DNA from: Pseudomonas nitroreducens NBRC 12694
GTDB taxonomy: Bacteria > Pseudomonadota > Gammaproteobacteria > Pseudomonadales > Pseudomonadaceae
NCBI RefSeq assembly: GCF_002091755.1
Contig: NZ_BDAI01000004.1
Coordinates: forward strand, 62,001-126,000
Length of the DNA stretch: 64,000 nucleotides
Direction: 5' to 3'
In this document: positions 53,302-64,000 of the stretch, one piece after another
Numbering within the stretch: position 1 is the first letter of the stretch
Layout: every line of letters starts with the position of its first letter
Made by a program: the position numbers and the translations under genes
The notes under the pieces: model-generated
Told to the model about the DNA's origin: nothing
Database searches by the model: none
The model's input: only the letters and a program-made list of their open reading frames with translations

Positions 53302-53330
53302 GCCGGCCTGATTAGCGTTGACAGGCCGGC
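53302..53330 (+). other. Hairpin between the dehydrogenase operon and the octaheme gene
   Basis: GCCGGCCTG and CAGGCCGGC form a perfect 9-bp stem with an 11-nt loop, 34 bases after the cytochrome stop. No T run follows, so it could be a Rho-assisted stop or a processing site. Confidence 0.45.
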
Positions 53331-53389
53331 AGCCCCTCGTCGAAGCTGCGCCGATTCGTGGAGTTGTCCTGCAGAACAATGGAAGTCGA

Positions 53390-55777
53390 ATGCCCAAGCC
53401 GAAGAAGCCTGCTCCACGCCCGGAGATCCTGCCGCGCAAACCCTATCGCGGATGGCTGCTGGCCGCCTGTGCCGGCCTGCTGCTGGTTGCCACCCTCGGT
53501 CTGTGGTGGTGGGTGCAGAACAGCAACCCGGCGCTGCCGGTGTCTGCCAGTGCGCCCGCCAAAGCCCCGGCATCGACTCCCGCGCCATTGGCAGTTACAC
53601 CGGCACCCACCACGACAATGGTCGACGAACTGCAATGCCAGGGCTGCCACCAGGCACAGTTCAAGAGCTGGCAGGGTTCCCACCACCAGCAGGCGATGAA
53701 GCCAGCTGCCGAGGGCAATGTGCTGGGGGACTTCGCCAACGTCACCTTCAAGGGCGAGACCGAGACCACTCGCTTTTTCCGCAAGGAGGGCGAGTACTGG
53801 GTCAATACTCCCGGCGCCGACGGCAAGCCGGCGGACTTCAAGGTGGCCTACACCTTCGGCTTCGAACCGCTGCAGCAGTATCTCCTCGAGTATCCGGGCG
53901 GTCGCCTGCAAGCCCTCGGCGTGGCCTGGGATAGCCGCAAGCACCAGTGGTTCCAGCTAATGCCCGGCCAGGGTATCGACCACAAGGACGAGCTGCACTG
54001 GACCCGCCCGGCGCAGAACGCCAACTTCATGTGCATCGAATGCCATACCACCGGTTTCAAGCGCAATTACACCGCCACCACCGACAGCTTCGCCAGCCAC
54101 TGGAACAGCCTCGGCGTCGGCTGCCAGGCCTGCCATGGCCCGGCATCCCGGCACCTTGAATGGGCGCGCAAGCCCGACCGCAGCGCGGACAAGGGGTTCG
54201 AAGTGCCGCTGCAGAACGCCAGCCAGGCGACCATCGTCGAGACCTGCGCACGCTGCCACGCGCGCCGCGCACCGCTGGCCGACGGCTTCCAGAACAAGCA
54301 TCGTTTCATGGACGACTACCTGCCCAGCACGCTGACCCGCGAGCTGTACGAGATCGACGGCAAGATCAAGGACGAAGTCTTCGAATGGGGTTCCTTCACC
54401 CAGAGCAAGATGTTCGCCAAAGGGGTCCAGTGCACCGATTGCCACAACCCCCACAGCGGCGAGCTGAAGGCACCGGGCAATGGCGTCTGCCTGCAATGCC
54501 ACAACACGGCGGGCAAGCCGGTGCGCCCGCAGATCGACGGCAAGGGCCTGCAGGCGAAGAACTACGACTCGCCCGAGCACACACATCACCAACCCGGTAC
54601 ACCGGGCGCGCAATGCACCGCCTGCCACATGCCGGGGCGTTACTACATGGTCAATGACTACCGCCACGACCATGGTTTCACCCTGCCGGACCCCGCCCAT
54701 GCCCGTCGCATCAGCGCGCCGGATGCCTGCCAGGCCTGCCACCGCGACATGCCCGGCAAGCAGCTCGGCGCGAAGTTCCGCGAGTGGTTCTCCAGCGAGC
54801 TGCCGGCCAAACCCAATGCCTCCAGCAACCCAGCGCCGCGCTATGACGACACCCTGTGGAAGGCGCGCAACGGCAAGCCCGGCGCCTCCCGCGCGCTGCA
54901 CCTGCTGCTGGCGACGACCGACCTGCCGGCGATCCGCCGGGCGACCCTGCTTGCCGAACTGCCCAGCTACCCCAGCCAGCGTTCGCTGGAGCTGGTGGCC
55001 CTGGGCCTGAAGGACGCCGACCCGCTGGTACGCAACGCCGCCATCGAGGCTCTGCCGGCCCTCGCGGGCGCCCCACAGCAGGCCATGCTGCTGGCGCCGT
55101 TGCTCAATGACCCGATCCGCGCCGTACGCATCGCCGCGGCCTGGCAACTGGCCCAGCTCCCGCCACCGGTTCGCGCCAGCATCGGAGCGGCCCTGGGCAA
55201 GGGTCTCGAAGAGTACGAACAGGTCCAGCACGCCCTCGCCGAGCGTGCCGAGGCCAATCTCAACCTCGCCATGCTCTACCAGCAGACCGATCGGGGCGAT
55301 CAGGTGGAGCCGGCGCTGCGCGCCGCCATTCAGCGCAACCCCGACTTCCTGCCCGCGCGGGTCACGCTGATCCAGTGGCTGGAGGGCAATGGCCGGGCAG
55401 CCGAAGCCAGGCAAGCGCTGGATGAAGGCTTGCGCCTGTTCCCCGCTTCCGGCCTGCTGCACCACGTCAATGGCCTCGGCCTGGTGCGCCAGGGGCAACG
55501 TACGCAGGCGCTCAAGGAACTGCGCGAAGCGGTGCGCCTGAGCCCGGACGACGACCAGTTCCGCTTCGTCCTGGCCATCGCCCTGCATGACACCGGCGAC
55601 AGCGACGGCGCCTGCCACGAGCTGGAACAACTGCTGCAGCGCCACCCTGCCAACCGGACGGCGCGCCTGGCGCTGATCGACTACCTGCGCGAAACCGGGC
55701 AATTCCAGAAGGTGCAGCAGTTCACTGCGGAACTGGAGCAGCAGAATCCGGACGATCCGGCGCTAAAACGAGAGTGA
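53390..55777 (+). CDS. Octaheme c-type cytochrome fused to HEAT and TPR repeats
   Basis: A 795-residue protein anchored by one helix (residues 21-42), then an Ala/Pro linker. Eight CxxCH sites lie between residues 83 and 451: CQGCH, CIECH, CQACH, CARCH, CTDCH, CLQCH, CTACH and CQACH. It then has HEAT-like helices (about 490-610, e.g. LVRNAAIEALPALAG) and TPR repeats (about 620-795). The heme part resembles cytochrome c554-type multiheme proteins. Likely periplasmic electron carrier or redox enzyme; reaction unknown. It lies 122 bp after the dehydrogenase operon. Confidence 0.88.
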   Translation: MPKPKKPAPRPEILPRKPYRGWLLAACAGLLLVATLGLWWWVQNSNPALPVSASAPAKAPASTPAPLAVTPAPTTTMVDELQCQGCHQAQFKSWQGSHHQQAMKPAAEGNVLGDFANVTFKGETETTRFFRKEGEYWVNTPGADGKPADFKVAYTFGFEPLQQYLLEYPGGRLQALGVAWDSRKHQWFQLMPGQGIDHKDELHWTRPAQNANFMCIECHTTGFKRNYTATTDSFASHWNSLGVGCQACHGPASRHLEWARKPDRSADKGFEVPLQNASQATIVETCARCHARRAPLADGFQNKHRFMDDYLPSTLTRELYEIDGKIKDEVFEWGSFTQSKMFAKGVQCTDCHNPHSGELKAPGNGVCLQCHNTAGKPVRPQIDGKGLQAKNYDSPEHTHHQPGTPGAQCTACHMPGRYYMVNDYRHDHGFTLPDPAHARRISAPDACQACHRDMPGKQLGAKFREWFSSELPAKPNASSNPAPRYDDTLWKARNGKPGASRALHLLLATTDLPAIRRATLLAELPSYPSQRSLELVALGLKDADPLVRNAAIEALPALAGAPQQAMLLAPLLNDPIRAVRIAAAWQLAQLPPPVRASIGAALGKGLEEYEQVQHALAERAEANLNLAMLYQQTDRGDQVEPALRAAIQRNPDFLPARVTLIQWLEGNGRAAEARQALDEGLRLFPASGLLHHVNGLGLVRQGQRTQALKELREAVRLSPDDDQFRFVLAIALHDTGDSDGACHELEQLLQRHPANRTARLALIDYLRETGQFQKVQQFTAELEQQNPDDPALKRE

Positions 55778-55851
55778 AAATTCCGACGACAGGCCGGAAC
55801 CGCTGAAACTTCCAAGGCTCTGATTGGCGCGCAATCATCCAAGGAGACACC

Positions 55852-56169
55852 ATGCGTCGCCGTTTCGCCCCTGTCGTCGTAGCCCTTACCCTTCTCCCCC
55901 TCGCCTCGGCCATGGCCGAGGACCGCAGCTTCTGGCGCGGCGTCCTCACCTCCGGCGCCACCACCGCCTCGAGCTACCTGACCAGCCGTGACGATCACAA
56001 GCTGATCGGCCCGGCCCAGGACGACGCCGCCAGCTTCATCGCCACCGATGGCGCCATCCGCGGCCCCTACCTGGAGGCCACGCTGCAGCAGATGCGCAGT
56101 GCCGACCCGGCCCTGGCGCAAGCCAGCGACGCGGAGCTCGCCTCGGCAATCCTGGCCGTCCAGCGCTGA
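55852..56169 (+). CDS. DUF2388 secreted protein, copy 1
   Basis: A 105-residue protein with a signal peptide (RFAPVVVALTLLPLASAMA) and a DUF2388 domain: SFWRGVLTSGATTASSYLT and SDGAIRGPYLEA-type end (TDGAIRGPYLEATLQQMRS). AAGGAGACACC precedes the ATG. Small, periplasmic, function unknown. It is a tandem paralogue of the next gene. Confidence 0.88.
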   Translation: MRRRFAPVVVALTLLPLASAMAEDRSFWRGVLTSGATTASSYLTSRDDHKLIGPAQDDAASFIATDGAIRGPYLEATLQQMRSADPALAQASDAELASAILAVQR

Positions 56170-56280
56170 CCCACGCGAGGCGCGCGGGCAACCGCTCGCG
56201 CACCTCGCGCGGATAATCTTGGAACTCCCACCAGCCGCTGCGCCTCTCACCTGTACACGGACCTTCCGGAGGTGGAACCG

Positions 56281-56607
56281 ATGCGTACCGCGAAACTGGC
56301 CACTGCCTTTGCCCTGCTCGCCCTGCCCGTTGCCTCGGCCATGGCCGACGGCGACTTCTGGCGCGACGTCATCTCATCCGGCGCCACAACCGCGTCGACC
56401 TACCTGACCTTCAAGCACGACAAGCTGATCGTCGCCGCCCAGGACGATGCGAGCGCGTTCGTCGCCAGTGACGGTGCGATCCGCGGCCCGTACCTGGAGG
56501 CGGCCCTCACCCGCCTGCGCAGCGACGACGCCGCGCTGCAGGATCGCAGCGACATGGAACTGGCCAACGCCATCCTCGTCCGCCGAGATGACGCACCCGC
56601 CCAGTGA
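56281..56607 (+). CDS. DUF2388 secreted protein, copy 2
   Basis: A 108-residue paralogue of the previous gene: signal peptide (LATAFALLALPVASAMA), DFWRDVISSGATTASTYLT and SDGAIRGPYLEAALTRLRS. The ATG at 56281 has CGGAGGTGGAACC before it. The pair is separated by 111 bp with no terminator seen, so both may be on one message. Function unknown. Confidence 0.88.
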   Translation: MRTAKLATAFALLALPVASAMADGDFWRDVISSGATTASTYLTFKHDKLIVAAQDDASAFVASDGAIRGPYLEAALTRLRSDDAALQDRSDMELANAILVRRDDAPAQ

Positions 56608-56702
56608 TACCCACCGGCGCGGCCCGTGGCGCTCGCCGCGGGCCAAGCCGGCGGGGCGCGGCTGTGTTCTACTGACACTCCAATTCCGACACGGAGTGTC
56701 CC

Positions 56703-56924
56703 ATGAACGATCCCATCCAGCCGCTGAAGATCACCCTGATCCTGCTGATCGTCAGTGAAGGCTTCTGGCTGCTCAGCCGCCTGCTCAGCGTGGTCGGCCT
56801 GGAGATCTATACGCTGCTGCCGTCCGCCGTCTACAACCTGATCGGCATGCTCAGCAATGTGCTGATGATCGTGCTGTTTGCGCTGCTGATCCGCCTGATC
56901 GGCCGGTTGCAGCTGAAGCCCTGA
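56703..56924 (+). CDS. Small membrane protein with two transmembrane helices
   Basis: A 73-residue protein made of two hydrophobic stretches (about 9-30 and 42-66) with a short loop. ACGGAGTGTCCC is a good ribosome-binding site. It ends 57 bp before a strong bidirectional terminator. No family recognised; similar short membrane genes are common in pseudomonads. Confidence 0.7.
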   Translation: MNDPIQPLKITLILLIVSEGFWLLSRLLSVVGLEIYTLLPSAVYNLIGMLSNVLMIVLFALLIRLIGRLQLKP

Positions 56925-56978
56925 GGCCCTCCTGCCGGACCAGCTCGGTCCCACGCCCTAACGAACCCGTACGAAAAA

Positions 56979-57006
56979 CAAAAAAGCCGCCCGAAGGCGG
57001 CTTTTT
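56979..57006. terminator. Bidirectional terminator of gcvP and the small membrane gene
   Basis: AAAAAGCCGCC and GGCGGCTTTTT form a perfect stem with a CGAA tetraloop; A/T runs on both sides allow termination in both directions. It is 17 bases beyond the gcvP stop. Confidence 0.93.
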
Positions 57007-57022
57007 CAATTCAACGCACCGC

Positions 57023-59899
<2,877 letters not shown>

Positions 59900-59974
59900 G
59901 GCCACGGTCTCGAAAGGGCGTTCCCTGAAAAGAACAGGCCCCGACGAATCGAGGCCTGTGTGTACAGCAGTGTC

Positions 59975-60364
59975 TTACGCGTCGGCGTCGCTGGCAGCGC
60001 GGTAGCCGGCGGCGTCGAGCAGCTTGTCCAGCTCGGCCGGGTTGCTCGGCTTGAGCTTGAAGAACCAGGAACCGTACGGATCGTTGTTCACTTCTTCGGG
60101 GGTGTCGGCCAGCACGTCGTTGACGGCGATGACTTCACCGCTTACCGGGGCGTAGATGTCCGAGGCGGCCTTCACCGACTCGACCACACCGGCTTCCTGG
60201 CCGGCGGCGAGGGTCTTGCCCACTTCCGGCAGTTCGACGAAGACCACGTCGCCCAGGGCTTCCTGGGCGTGGTCGGAGATGCCCACGGTGACGGTACCGT
60301 CGGCTTCCAGGCGCGCCCACTCGTGGCTGGCGGCGTAACGCAGGTCGGCGGGGATATTGCTCAT
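59975..60364 (-). CDS. gcvH: Glycine cleavage system H protein
   Basis: A 129-residue lipoyl carrier that shuttles the aminomethyl group between P and T and is reoxidised by the L protein. The lipoylated lysine is Lys65 in GVVESVKAASDIY. MSNIPADLRYAASHEWARL is the standard start. It lies between gcvT (52 bp) and gcvP (75 bp). Confidence 0.97.
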   Translation of the reverse strand: MSNIPADLRYAASHEWARLEADGTVTVGISDHAQEALGDVVFVELPEVGKTLAAGQEAGVVESVKAASDIYAPVSGEVIAVNDVLADTPEEVNNDPYGSWFFKLKPSNPAELDKLLDAAGYRAASDADA

Positions 60365-60416
60365 CTTGTTGTTCCTCGAGGACTGGGCGACGGGCGGCAA
60401 TGCCGCCCTATGCAAT

Positions 60417-61499
60417 TTAGATCAGGGCTTTGCCATGACGCACGAAATTCGGCTGAACGACGCGAACCGGGTACCACTTACCACGGATCTCCACCTCGGC
60501 GCGATCGCCGGTGGCCGCCGGCACACGGGCCAGGGCGATGGATTTGCCGAGCGTCGGGGAGAAGCTGCCGCTGGTGATCTCGCCTTCGCCGACGCCGGCG
60601 ACGCGGACCACCTGGTGGGCGCGCAGCACGCCGCGCTCTTCCAGCACCAGGCCAACCAGCTTGGGCGCATCGCCGGCGGCTTTCTGCGCTTCCAGGGCCT
60701 TGCGGCCGATGAAGTCGCGGCCTTCGGGTTCCCAGGCGATGGTCCAGCCCATGTTGGCGGCCAGAGGGGTGACGTCTTCGTCCATGTCCTGGCCGTAGAG
60801 GTTCATCCCGGCTTCCAGGCGCAAGGTATCGCGCGCGCCCAGGCCCGCCGGGGAAATACCGGCACCGACCAGGTCATTCAGGAAGCCCGGCGCTTCAAGG
60901 GCCGGCAGCATGATTTCCAGGCCGTCCTCGCCGGTGTAGCCGGTGCGGGCGATGAACCAGTCACCGTCGGCCTTGCCCTGGAAGGGCTTGAGCTCGCGGA
61001 TCAGCGCGGCGCGGGCGGGAGTGACCAGCTCGGCAGTCTTCTCGCGGGCGTTGGGGCCCTGGACGGCCAGCATCGCGAGATCGGGACGTTCGGTCAGGGT
61101 GACGTCGAAGCCCTCGATATGCGCCTGCATCCAGGCCATGTCCTTGTCGCGGGTCGAGGCGTTGACCACCACGCGGTAGCCGTACACGCCGAGGTAGACG
61201 ATCAGGTCGTCGACCACGCCGCCACGCTCGTTGAGCATGCCGCTGTACAGCGCCTTGCCCGGAACCTGCAGTCGTTCGACATCGTTGGCCAGGAGTCGCT
61301 GCAGGTATTCCTTGGCCTGCGGACCGGTGACGTCGACCACGGTCATGTGGGAAACGTCGAACACGCCGCAATCGCGACGTACCTGGTGGTGCTCTTCGAC
61401 TTGCGAACCGTAGTGCAACGGCATGTCCCAACCGCCGAAATCGACGATCTTGGCGCCGAGGGCGACGTGCAAATCATAGAGCGGCGTGCGCTGTCCCAT
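60417..61499 (-). CDS. gcvT: Aminomethyltransferase, T protein
   Basis: A 360-residue folate enzyme that releases ammonia from aminomethyl-lipoyl-GcvH and makes methylenetetrahydrofolate. The N-terminal MGQRTPLYDLHVALGAKIVD and FGGWDMPLHYGSQVEEH are family blocks; GVFDVSHM and the folate Asp region are intact. GAAGGAGAACACCC precedes the ATG. First gene of gcvTHP. Confidence 0.97.
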   Translation of the reverse strand: MGQRTPLYDLHVALGAKIVDFGGWDMPLHYGSQVEEHHQVRRDCGVFDVSHMTVVDVTGPQAKEYLQRLLANDVERLQVPGKALYSGMLNERGGVVDDLIVYLGVYGYRVVVNASTRDKDMAWMQAHIEGFDVTLTERPDLAMLAVQGPNAREKTAELVTPARAALIRELKPFQGKADGDWFIARTGYTGEDGLEIMLPALEAPGFLNDLVGAGISPAGLGARDTLRLEAGMNLYGQDMDEDVTPLAANMGWTIAWEPEGRDFIGRKALEAQKAAGDAPKLVGLVLEERGVLRAHQVVRVAGVGEGEITSGSFSPTLGKSIALARVPAATGDRAEVEIRGKWYPVRVVQPNFVRHGKALI

Positions 61500-61562
61500 G
61501 GGTGTTCTCCTTCCGGGCGAGGCGGGTGCGGAGCGCGAGTACGGCCCGCACGAAACGCGCGC

Positions 61563-61599
61563 ATTGTAGTCGCATGACCGGACTCTGGACAGCTTGTCC
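61563..61599 (-). promoter_or_regulatory. Candidate gcvTHP promoter with dyad
   Basis: On the - strand TACAAT (complement of 61563-61568) is preceded after 17 bases by TGTCCA. A dyad, GGACA-GCT-TGTCC on the + strand (61587-61599), overlaps the -35. No glycine riboswitch core is visible in the leader, which is only about 60 bases long. Confidence 0.45.
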
Positions 61600-61611
61600 G
61601 ACGGCCGATTC

Positions 61612-63231
61612 TCAGGGCCGCACAGAACCGGTCGGTCGCGCCGAGCGACGGATCAGCCCGATCACCGGGAACAGTCCCACCAGCACCAGCGTCAGCGCCG
61701 GCAGCGCGGCGCGCGCCCACTCGCCTTCGCTGGTCATCTCGAAGACGCGCACGGCCAGGGTGTCCCAGCCGAACGGACGCATCAGCAGGGTCGCGGGCAT
61801 TTCCTTGAGCACGTCGACGAACACCAGCAGCGCGGCGCTCAAGGCTCCCGGCACCAGTAGCGGCAGATAGACGCGGAAGAACAACCCCGTTCCGCCGACG
61901 CCCAGGCTGCGGGAAGCTTCCGGTAGCGAAGGTCGAATTCTCGCCAGCGCACCTTCCAACGGGTTGTAAGCCACGGCCATGAAACGGATCAGGTAGGCGA
62001 CCAGCAGCGCCCCGAGGCTGCCCAACAGCAAGGGCTTGCCGGCGCCGCCCAGGGCGCTGGACAGCGGAATTACCGCATGGTTATCCAGCCAGCTGAACGC
62101 CAGCATGATCGCCACCGCCAGCACCGAGCCGGGCAGCGCATAGCCCAGATTGGAGATGCCGATTGCCGAGCGCACCGCGGGCGTTGGCGACAGCCGCCGG
62201 GCGAAGGCCAGCAACAGCGCGACGGCCACCGTGATCAGCGCAGCGAAACCACCCAGGTACAGGCTGTGGAGGATCAACCCCCAGTAGCGCTCGTCGAGGT
62301 CGAAACGCCCTTTCTGCCAGACCCACACCACCAGTTGCAGCACCGGGATGACGAAGGCGCAGGCGAATACCAGCAGGCACCAGGCGCTGGCGGCGAGGGC
62401 CTTCCAGCCACGCAGCCGATACAGCGCCGCACCACGCGGGCGCTCGTTGGGCACACCGCTGCGGCCGCGGCTGTAGCGCTCGCCCAGCAGCACCAGCATG
62501 ACGAACAGCAACAGCAGGCTGGCCAGCTGGGTGGCGCTGGAGAGGCTGTAGAAGCCGTACCAGGTCTTGTAGACGGCGGTGGTGAAGGTGTCGAAGTTGA
62601 ACACCGACACGGTACCGAAATCCGCCAGGGTTTCCATGATCGCCAGCGCCAGCCCGGCGCCGATGGCCGGCCGCGCCATGGGCAGGGCGACGCGCCAGAA
62701 GGCGGCCAGGGGCGACAGGCCAAGCACCCGCGCCGCCTCCGTCAGGCCGCGCCCCTGGGCGAGGAAGGCGGTGCGCGCGAGCAGATAGACGTAGGGGTAG
62801 AAGACCAACACCAGCACGGTGATCACGCCGCCGGTGGAGCGCACGCGCGGCAGCCGCAGGCCGCTGCCGAACCACTCGCGCAGCAGCGTCTGCACGGGGC
62901 CGGAGAAATCCAGCAGGCCGACGAAGACGAACGCCAGCACATAGGCCGGCACCGCGAAGGGCAGCATCAGCGCCCAGTCCAGCCAGCGCCGGCCGGGGAA
63001 TTCGCAGAGACTGGTGAGCCAGGCAAGGCTGACGCCGAGCACGGTCACGCCCCCCCCTACGCCGGCCACCAGCACCAGGGTATTGCCCAGCAGGCGCGTC
63101 ATCTGGGTTTCCCACAGGTGCGACCAGATTTCGCGGTCGATTTCCGCCCAGCTCAGCAGCAGGACGCTGATGGGCAGCAAAACCAGGGTGGCGACGGCAA
63201 AGGTGATGGAGGTCCAGCGGTGGGTGCGCAT
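61612..63231 (-). CDS. Iron(III) ABC transporter permease, fused double permease
   Basis: A 539-residue protein of the FbpB/HitB type: two permease units in one chain with about 12 helices. The EAA loops, which contact the ATPase, are EAARVLGLSPLAAFWRVALP and EASRSLGVGGTGLFFRVYLP. It carries ferric iron (or a related ligand) delivered by the binding protein across the inner membrane. It is 113 bp upstream of gcvT and 531 bp downstream of the binding protein gene. Confidence 0.92.
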   Translation of the reverse strand: MRTHRWTSITFAVATLVLLPISVLLLSWAEIDREIWSHLWETQMTRLLGNTLVLVAGVGGGVTVLGVSLAWLTSLCEFPGRRWLDWALMLPFAVPAYVLAFVFVGLLDFSGPVQTLLREWFGSGLRLPRVRSTGGVITVLVLVFYPYVYLLARTAFLAQGRGLTEAARVLGLSPLAAFWRVALPMARPAIGAGLALAIMETLADFGTVSVFNFDTFTTAVYKTWYGFYSLSSATQLASLLLLFVMLVLLGERYSRGRSGVPNERPRGAALYRLRGWKALAASAWCLLVFACAFVIPVLQLVVWVWQKGRFDLDERYWGLILHSLYLGGFAALITVAVALLLAFARRLSPTPAVRSAIGISNLGYALPGSVLAVAIMLAFSWLDNHAVIPLSSALGGAGKPLLLGSLGALLVAYLIRFMAVAYNPLEGALARIRPSLPEASRSLGVGGTGLFFRVYLPLLVPGALSAALLVFVDVLKEMPATLLMRPFGWDTLAVRVFEMTSEGEWARAALPALTLVLVGLFPVIGLIRRSARPTGSVRP

Positions 63232-63407
63232 GCGTTGCGTTATTCCAGGAGATCAGCCGGTGTTCGCAGGAAATGTCACCGAAGAACTGACGGCAACTTC
63301 CCTCATTGGTATCGAATTCGCCTGATCCTCATGCGACAGGGATAAAGCTCAAGCTAGTGCGGTCGAATCCGCCACTTTGCCATTCCAACCTGCCAAGGAA
63401 AAAGCCC

Positions 63408-63746
63408 ATGTCCTCCCCTCGCTCTCTCTGCGGACTGCTGCTTCTGACACTGTGCGGCGCCGTTCAGGCCGACGAGCCCACTCCCATGGAGGCCTGCCTG
63501 CAAATGGCAATGACGCTCCTGGCCGAGAATCCGCAAGTACAGGAGCGCTGGCAGCAGACCTGGGTGGAGCCCTCGTCGATCCGCGAAGAGGCCTACGACG
63601 GCGAGGTGGACGGGCAGCACGCCAGCAAGCGCCTGACCGCCCAACTGCGCCGCGGCGACCAGTCGGACGGCCAGTTCATCTGCCTGCTGGCGGAGAACGG
63701 CAAGGCGCTTTCAGTGGATCACAAGGGCGACGCCGACAGCCAGTAA
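63408..63746 (+). CDS. Small exported protein on the opposite strand inside the iron transporter locus
   Basis: A 112-residue protein with a signal peptide (SLCGLLLLTLCGAVQA, cut before DEPTPMEA). The mature part is a small domain with two cysteines (ACLQM, ICLLA) that could pair in the periplasm. AAGGAAAAAGCCC supports the ATG at 63408; the frame opens 34 codons earlier without a signal. It is antisense to the ABC operon, lying between binding protein and permease. No family recognised. Confidence 0.7.
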   Translation: MSSPRSLCGLLLLTLCGAVQADEPTPMEACLQMAMTLLAENPQVQERWQQTWVEPSSIREEAYDGEVDGQHASKRLTAQLRRGDQSDGQFICLLAENGKALSVDHKGDADSQ

Positions 63747-63762
63747 GGCGCCAGCGCTTCCA

Positions 63763-64000
63763 TCAGTTCCAGCCGGCGCGGTCCATCAGCTTGATCGCTT
63801 CGGCCTGGCGCTTGCCGGCGATCTCCACCGGAATGCTGTCGGCCTTGAACTCACCCCAGGCGGCCACTTCCTGCGACGGTGCAACCTTCGGGTTGGCCGG
63901 GAACTCCTGGTTGATGCCGGCGAACAGCGACTGGGCTTCCGCGCCGGTCATCCATTCCACCAGCTTCTTGGCTTCTTCCGGGTGCGGCGCGTACTTGGTC
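63763..64000 (-). CDS. Iron ABC transporter substrate-binding protein, 5' end cut by the window
   Basis: The last 78 codons of a FbpA/HitA-type periplasmic binding protein; the frame is open to the window edge. The visible end, TKYAPHPEEAKKLVEWMTG and NPKVAPSQEVAAWGEFK ... IKLMDRAGWN, matches the C-terminus of ferric-binding proteins. The metal-binding tyrosines are outside the window. It is upstream of the permease on the same strand. Confidence 0.88.
   Translation of the reverse strand, partial: TKYAPHPEEAKKLVEWMTGAEAQSLFAGINQEFPANPKVAPSQEVAAWGEFKADSIPVEIAGKRQAEAIKLMDRAGWN

Overview
The window is a stretch of a high-GC gammaproteobacterial chromosome, and gene content and order point to Pseudomonas, most likely the P. 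aeruginosa group in the broad sense. The run yggS-proC-yggT-yggU ... metXW-rdgB-hemW ... trmB-thiGS-mtgA-rpoH-ftsXEY ... rsmD ... laoRCBA-coaD-fdx-ggt ... mutM follows the order I remember for P. aeruginosa PA0394 down to PA0357. The gcvTHP plus iron-ABC block at the right end resembles PA5213-PA5217. The sequence does not settle the species. No rRNA, tRNA, CRISPR array, insertion sequence or prophage was seen. Several Pseudomonas-type REP palindromes (GTAGGAGCGAGC core) lie between genes.

Layout. 1-10.5 kb, + strand: PLP homeostasis and proline (yggS, proC, yggT, yggU), a dynamin-like GTPase, methionine entry (metX, metW), rdgB, a low-GC DUF3916-like gene, hemW, a glycosyltransferase and two small genes. 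10.6-20.1 kb, mostly - strand: a DUF1329 protein, trmB, thiG/thiS, a DUF423 protein, mtgA (+), rpoH and the ftsYEX operon. 20.3-31.5 kb: an M16 peptidase pair with rsmD, a YheT-type hydrolase, a GNAT protein, the long-chain-alcohol oxidation system laoR/laoCBA, coaD and a 2[4Fe-4S] ferredoxin. 31.6-39.8 kb: ggt, a Na/Pi-type transporter, a PlsC-like acyltransferase, mutM, cysQ, nudE, an IMP/GMP nucleotidase and a Kbp/YgaU protein. 40-44.1 kb: a LysR regulator, fdhD and an FdhF/YdeP molybdoenzyme. 44.1-49.7 kb: REP elements, two tandem glycine-zipper proteins, a DUF2087-like protein, a thioesterase, an iron alcohol dehydrogenase and thyA. 49.9-57 kb: a three-subunit FAD sugar/polyol dehydrogenase, an octaheme-HEAT-TPR cytochrome, two tandem DUF2388 proteins and a small membrane protein. 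57-64 kb, - strand: gcvP, gcvH, gcvT, then an iron ABC permease and the 3' end of its binding protein, with a small opposite-strand secreted-protein gene between these two.

How the genes work together. LaoA (GMC alcohol dehydrogenase) and LaoC (aldehyde dehydrogenase), with the Tat-exported LaoB, oxidise long-chain alcohols to acids. LaoR probably binds a perfect 16-bp palindrome that sits between the -35 and -10 of the laoCBA promoter. The 49.9-53.3 kb dehydrogenase passes electrons from a periplasmic sugar or polyol through FAD and a [3Fe-4S] cluster to a triheme cytochrome c, and so to the quinone pool. GcvT, GcvH and GcvP are the glycine-cleavage subunits apart from the shared L protein.

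Most of the window is ordinary core genome. The places most worth a second look are the octaheme-HEAT-TPR cytochrome, the glycine-zipper pair with Lys/His tails, the low-GC gene inside the rdgB-hemW operon, the 122-bp dyad element after thiG, and several dyads that overlap promoters.
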